This document shows, piece by piece, positions 60,849-64,000 of a stretch of 64,000 bases of DNA. Within the stretch, counting starts at the first letter, position 1; each line of letters opens with the position of its first letter. The notes under the pieces were generated by a model. It made no database searches and had not been told where the DNA came from. It was given only the letters and a program-made list of their open reading frames with translations. The position numbers were made by a program, and so were the translations under genes. This stretch comes from Thiocapsa roseopersicina (GTDB lineage Bacteria; Pseudomonadota; Gammaproteobacteria; Chromatiales; Chromatiaceae): the NCBI RefSeq assembly GCF_900106925.1, contig NZ_FNNZ01000010.1, positions 1 through 64,000 of the forward strand. Direction: 5' to 3'.

Positions 60849-61454
60849 CTATCCCGCGCTGCCGAACACATAGCCCAGATCGATCTCGACGGCATCGAAC
60901 GGCGGCACCCGGACGCGTCCGGGTACCGTACCGAGCGGGTATTCAGCGGAGAAGATGACGCGATAGCCGCCGGCGTCGAGCGCATAGGCGATGAGGGTCC
61001 GATCTTCCGGGGAGATGATCCAGTAGTGCGGGACACCGGCACGCTGGAGCAGCATCAGATGATGGACCAGGTCCTTACGCTCGTGACCGGGCGAGAGGAT
61101 CTCGCAGACCCAGTCGGGGACCAATGTCATGACGCCGCTCGGGCGCTGCGGGACCCGCGCCTTGCGCCATCCCGCGAGATCGTGGCTCGGGCACTGGTGC
61201 TCGCTGTATTGGACACTGATCTCGGTGACGATCCACCAGCCGTCCGGACCGCCGTGACGCTTGAAAACCTGGATCTCGTCGGACAGCGCAGATTGCGCAA
61301 GACCATGCTCGAAGCGCGCCATCGGGCGCTGAACGATGTCGCCATCGATCAACTCGACGCGCTCGTCTCCCGGCCAGGCCAGGAGATCGTCGATCGTTCG
61401 GAGTCGTCTGGCTTCCACTAAATCCCCCTCGTTCTCGACCGCGCTTGCCGACAC
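60849..61454 (-). CDS. Uma2-family (DUF820) putative endonuclease
   Basis: This is a 201-residue PD-(D/E)XK-type protein. It shows TIDDLLAWPGDERVELIDGD, the core LVPDWVCEILSPGHERKD, a later HYWIISPEDRTLIAYALDAG and a Tyr-rich C-terminus. Uma2 proteins are common in cyanobacteria and other phototrophs and are thought to be nucleases, possibly of mobile or defence origin; their roles are mostly untested. It stands alone between the porin and pnt genes. Confidence 0.85.
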   Translation of the reverse strand: MSASAVENEGDLVEARRLRTIDDLLAWPGDERVELIDGDIVQRPMARFEHGLAQSALSDEIQVFKRHGGPDGWWIVTEISVQYSEHQCPSHDLAGWRKARVPQRPSGVMTLVPDWVCEILSPGHERKDLVHHLMLLQRAGVPHYWIISPEDRTLIAYALDAGGYRVIFSAEYPLGTVPGRVRVPPFDAVEIDLGYVFGSAG

Positions 61455-61544
61455 GCGCCGCGGTCGAGCCTCGTTCGAGTCTAGCCGGGAACGAGACGCC
61501 CGGAAAGCCGGCCCCGCATCCCGTGCGGGGCGGCCGGCTCAGGC

Positions 61545-62945
61545 TCAGTGCCCGCCGCCCTTCAGCGCGCTGTTCATGCCCTCGATGGTGTCTTTCGCAT
61601 CGCCGAAGACCAGCGAGGTGTTCTCCTGGTAGAAGAGCAGGTTGTCGACGCCCGAATAACCCGGACGCATGGAGCGCTTGAGGAAGTAGACCTGACGCGC
61701 GCGGCCGGCCTCCAGGATGGGCATGCCGTAGATGGGACTGGTCTTGTCTTCCTTCGCCGCGGGATTGACGACGTCGTTCGCGCCGACGACCAGCACCACG
61801 TCGGTGCTCGGAAAGTCGGGGTTGATCTCGTCCATCTCGAGCACGCGATCGTAGGGGATGTCGGCCTCGGCGAGCAGCACGTTCATGTGCCCGGGCATGC
61901 GGCCGGCGACCGGATGGATTCCGAACTTCACCTCGACGCCGCGTGCCTCCAGCAGCTCCATCAGCTCCTTCAGCGCATGCTGCGCTTGCGCAACGGCCAT
62001 GCCGTAGCCCGGGATGATGATGACGCGGTTGGCGTCCTCCATCCAGTAGACGGCATCCTCGACCGCGGCCGACTTCACGCCCTTGCCGGCTGCGACCGCA
62101 CCCGCGCTGTCCTCGCCGCCGCTGTCCGAGCCGAAACCGCCGAAGACGACGTTGAGGATCGAGCGGTTCATCGCCTTGCACATGATGTAGGAGAGGATCG
62201 CGCCCGAGCAGCCGACCAAGGCACCGACGATGATCAGCAGGTTGTTGTGCAAGGTAAAGCCGGTCGCGGCCGCAGCCCAACCCGAATAGCTGTTGAGCAT
62301 CGAGATGATGACCGGCATGTCCGCACCGCCGATCGGGATGATCAGGGTCACGCCGAGGGTGAAGGCGAGCAGGGTCATGAGGGTCAGCGAGATCAAGCTG
62401 CCGGTCATGGCGAAATGCACGGCCAGGGCGAGGGTTGCGATCCCCAGCAGCGCATTGAGCAGATGCTGGCCCTTGAACTTGACCGGACTGCCGCTCAACA
62501 GACCTTGCAGCTTGCCGAAGGCGATGACCGAGCCGGTGAAGGTGATGGCACCGATGACCACCCCCGCGGAGATCTCGCCCATCAGCAGCGCGTTCAGCTC
62601 GCCCGCGCCGCGCTTGGTGAGGAAGGTCCCGATGGCGACCATGACCGCCGCCATACCGACGAAACTGTGCAGGGCCGCCACCAACTGCGGCATGGCGGTC
62701 ATCTGGATGCGCAGGGCCACGATGACGCCGATGACGGCGCCCAGCGTCATGCCGACGATGATGAATCCATAGGACTGGACCTGATCGCCCATCAGGGTCG
62801 CGACGACGGCGATCAGCATGCCGAGCATGCCGTAGAGGTTGCCGCGCCGGGCCGATGCCGGATGGGTCAAGCCCTTGAGGGCCAGGATAAAGAGTACGGC
62901 GGAGACCAGATAGGCCACCGCCTGGAGATTCACGGAAAGCGTCAT
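61545..62945 (-). CDS. pntB: NAD(P) transhydrogenase subunit beta
   Basis: This 466-residue protein has nine or so membrane helices (VNLQAVAYLVSAVLFILALK at the start, LNALLMGEISAGVVIGAITF) and a C-terminal NADP(H)-binding domain with IIPGYGMAVAQAQHALKELM, VLEMDEINPDFPSTDVVLVV and GVDNLLFYQENTSLVFGDAK. It forms the proton channel and NADPH site of the transhydrogenase. It is the last gene of pntAA-pntAB-pntB, 12 bases downstream of pntAB. Confidence 0.97.
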   Translation of the reverse strand: MTLSVNLQAVAYLVSAVLFILALKGLTHPASARRGNLYGMLGMLIAVVATLMGDQVQSYGFIIVGMTLGAVIGVIVALRIQMTAMPQLVAALHSFVGMAAVMVAIGTFLTKRGAGELNALLMGEISAGVVIGAITFTGSVIAFGKLQGLLSGSPVKFKGQHLLNALLGIATLALAVHFAMTGSLISLTLMTLLAFTLGVTLIIPIGGADMPVIISMLNSYSGWAAAATGFTLHNNLLIIVGALVGCSGAILSYIMCKAMNRSILNVVFGGFGSDSGGEDSAGAVAAGKGVKSAAVEDAVYWMEDANRVIIIPGYGMAVAQAQHALKELMELLEARGVEVKFGIHPVAGRMPGHMNVLLAEADIPYDRVLEMDEINPDFPSTDVVLVVGANDVVNPAAKEDKTSPIYGMPILEAGRARQVYFLKRSMRPGYSGVDNLLFYQENTSLVFGDAKDTIEGMNSALKGGGH

Positions 62946-62957
62946 GACGGCCTGTCC

Positions 62958-63254
62958 TTACTTTTTCTTCTTGAACATCGAGAGCATCCGGTGTGTCACC
63001 AGGAAGCCGCCGAAGACATTGATGGACGCCAGGAGCACGGCGATGAAGCCGATGATCTGGGTGAAGAGCCCCGCCTCGGGATCGCCGGCGACGAGCAGGG
63101 CGCCGACCAGGACGATACCCGAGATGGCGTTGGTGAGCGCCACCAGCGGGGTGTGCAGCGAGGGCGTGACGCCCCAGACCACCCAGTAGCCGATGAAGCA
63201 GGCCAGAACAAAGACATAGAGGGCAACGAGCGAGGGATCGAGTGCCTCGGGCAT
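62958..63254 (-). CDS. pntAB: NAD(P) transhydrogenase subunit alpha part 2
   Basis: This is a 98-residue membrane subunit with three helices: [60 protein letters not shown]. The sequence [18 protein letters not shown] is diagnostic. Its separation from the NAD-binding part gives the three-subunit arrangement known from Rhodospirillum and related bacteria. Confidence 0.95.
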   Translation of the reverse strand: MPEALDPSLVALYVFVLACFIGYWVVWGVTPSLHTPLVALTNAISGIVLVGALLVAGDPEAGLFTQIIGFIAVLLASINVFGGFLVTHRMLSMFKKKK

Positions 63255-63374
63255 AGGGGTAACTCCGGTTGGACGGTGATCATGGGCGCGTCGCCGATGA
63301 TCCCTGGTCAGTCATCGCAGAAAACGCGTTCGGACCGCAAAGCTGTCTTTGCGGCCCGATGTCTCGGATCGATC

Positions 63375-64000
63375 TCAGGTCGAGGGCTTCACCAGCATGG
63401 CGGCCGTGATGTCGTCCTCGGCGAGGTCCTTGAGGACGGGGCCGGACTCGCTCGGGGTGAACATGATCTCGATCAGATTGGCGAGGTTGCGGGCGTAGAA
63501 GGCGCTCGCGTCCGCCGGCACCAAGGCGGGGAAGTTGGTCAGACCGACGATGGTCACGCCGTGGCGCTCGACGATCTCGCCCGCGACCGTCAGGGGGCAG
63601 TTGCCGCCGTTGGCCGCGGCCAGATCGACGATGACCGAGCCCGGACGCATGCGTTTGACGACCTCCTCCGTCACCAGGACCGGGGCCGGGCGACAAGGGA
63701 TCAGGGCCGTGGTGATGATGACGTGGGCCTTGGCAAGCTGGTCGCTCAAGGCGGCTTGCTGCTTGGCCTTCGCCTCCTCGGAGAGCTCTTTGGCATAACC
63801 GCCTTCGCCCGAGCCGCTTTCACCCAGGTCCAGCTCGATCGGCTTGGCGCCCAGGGAGCGGATCTGCTCTTGGGTCTCGGGGCGCACGTCGTAGGCGTAA
63901 ACATCGGCGCCGAGTCGGCGCGCGGTGGCGATCGCCTGAAGCCCCGCGACACCCACGCCCAAAACGACCAGCCGGGCCGGCTTCGCGGAACCCGCGGAGG
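63375..64000 (-). CDS. pntAA: NAD(P) transhydrogenase subunit alpha part 1 (5' end outside window)
   Basis: The C-terminal 208 residues of the NAD(H)-binding subunit are visible, and the frame stays open to base 64000. It contains LVVLGVGVAGLQAIATARRL, a Rossmann motif, the mobile-loop-type segment GYAKELSEEAKAKQQAA, IPCRPAPVLVTEEVVKRMRP and VDLAAANGGNCPLT. It binds NAD(H) and works with PntAB and PntB to reduce NADP using the proton gradient. A 120-base gap separates it from pntAB. Confidence 0.95.
   Translation of the reverse strand, partial: SAGSAKPARLVVLGVGVAGLQAIATARRLGADVYAYDVRPETQEQIRSLGAKPIELDLGESGSGEGGYAKELSEEAKAKQQAALSDQLAKAHVIITTALIPCRPAPVLVTEEVVKRMRPGSVIVDLAAANGGNCPLTVAGEIVERHGVTIVGLTNFPALVPADASAFYARNLANLIEIMFTPSESGPVLKDLAEDDITAAMLVKPST

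Overview
The window looks like chromosomal DNA of a purple sulfur bacterium (Chromatiaceae, possibly Thiocapsa-like; inferred from gene content, not from a database match). The evidence is high-GC DNA with bacteriochlorophyll genes (bchI, bchD, bchO and a bciB-type 8-vinyl reductase), carotenoid genes (crtI, crtB), tandem cytochromes c4, and an indolepyruvate:ferredoxin oxidoreductase cluster.

Region 1 (1 to about 19.6 kb) is an accessory island ending at the 3' end of a tRNA-Thr(UGU) gene. Its left part carries phage or satellite replication genes: a Toprim primase cut by the window edge and a RepA-like AAA ATPase followed by a large hairpin. Its right part carries phage-type small genes, one with helix-turn-helix features of a small terminase, and a Panacea toxin-antitoxin pair. 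Between them lies a 13.3-kb anti-phage locus of the Hma kind (helicase, methylase, ATPase): a DUF499 ATPase, a small conserved protein, a DUF1156 DNA methyltransferase and a PLD-SNF2 helicase. Three tightly packed genes of unknown function (6594-8663) are embedded between the small protein and the methyltransferase. They are the best candidate here for an undescribed system. No integrase is visible.

Region 2 (19.7-32.6 kb) holds glcD and ruvB, a very large RND permease with a histone-like tail, a 5'-truncated apbE, and a type IV pilin with an odd tail behind a sigma-54-like promoter, flanked by inverted copies of a repeat. A lipoprotein, folP, a HugZ-like protein and a multidomain META/MliC protein follow.

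Region 3 (32.7-39.4 kb) encodes aryl-pyruvate and arylacetate metabolism: iorA, iorB, two phenylacetate-CoA-ligase paralogues around an ACT protein, and a secreted DUF4412 protein. Region 4 (39.7-49.0 kb) is a photosynthesis cluster: bchI-bchD-bchO and crtI-crtB on the minus strand and bciB on the plus strand. A PpsR/CrtJ-type operator lies on the crtI promoter.

Region 5 (49.3-64 kb) carries an LplT-PlsC-acyl-ACP-synthetase fusion, two c4-type cytochromes, a beta-lactamase-fold hydrolase, two hotdog thioesterases, a sodium:solute symporter with a 56-residue accessory protein and an outer-membrane porin, a Uma2 protein, and the proton-translocating transhydrogenase genes pntB, pntAB and pntAA (partial).

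Two families of dispersed repeats mark the chromosomal part and are absent from the island. Family A is about 86 bp with TTAAACCGCGTC-like inverted ends, and these ends often supply the stop codon of the neighbouring gene. Family B is built around a hairpin related to GTCGACTTGCAGTCGAC and flanks the pilin gene in opposite orientations.
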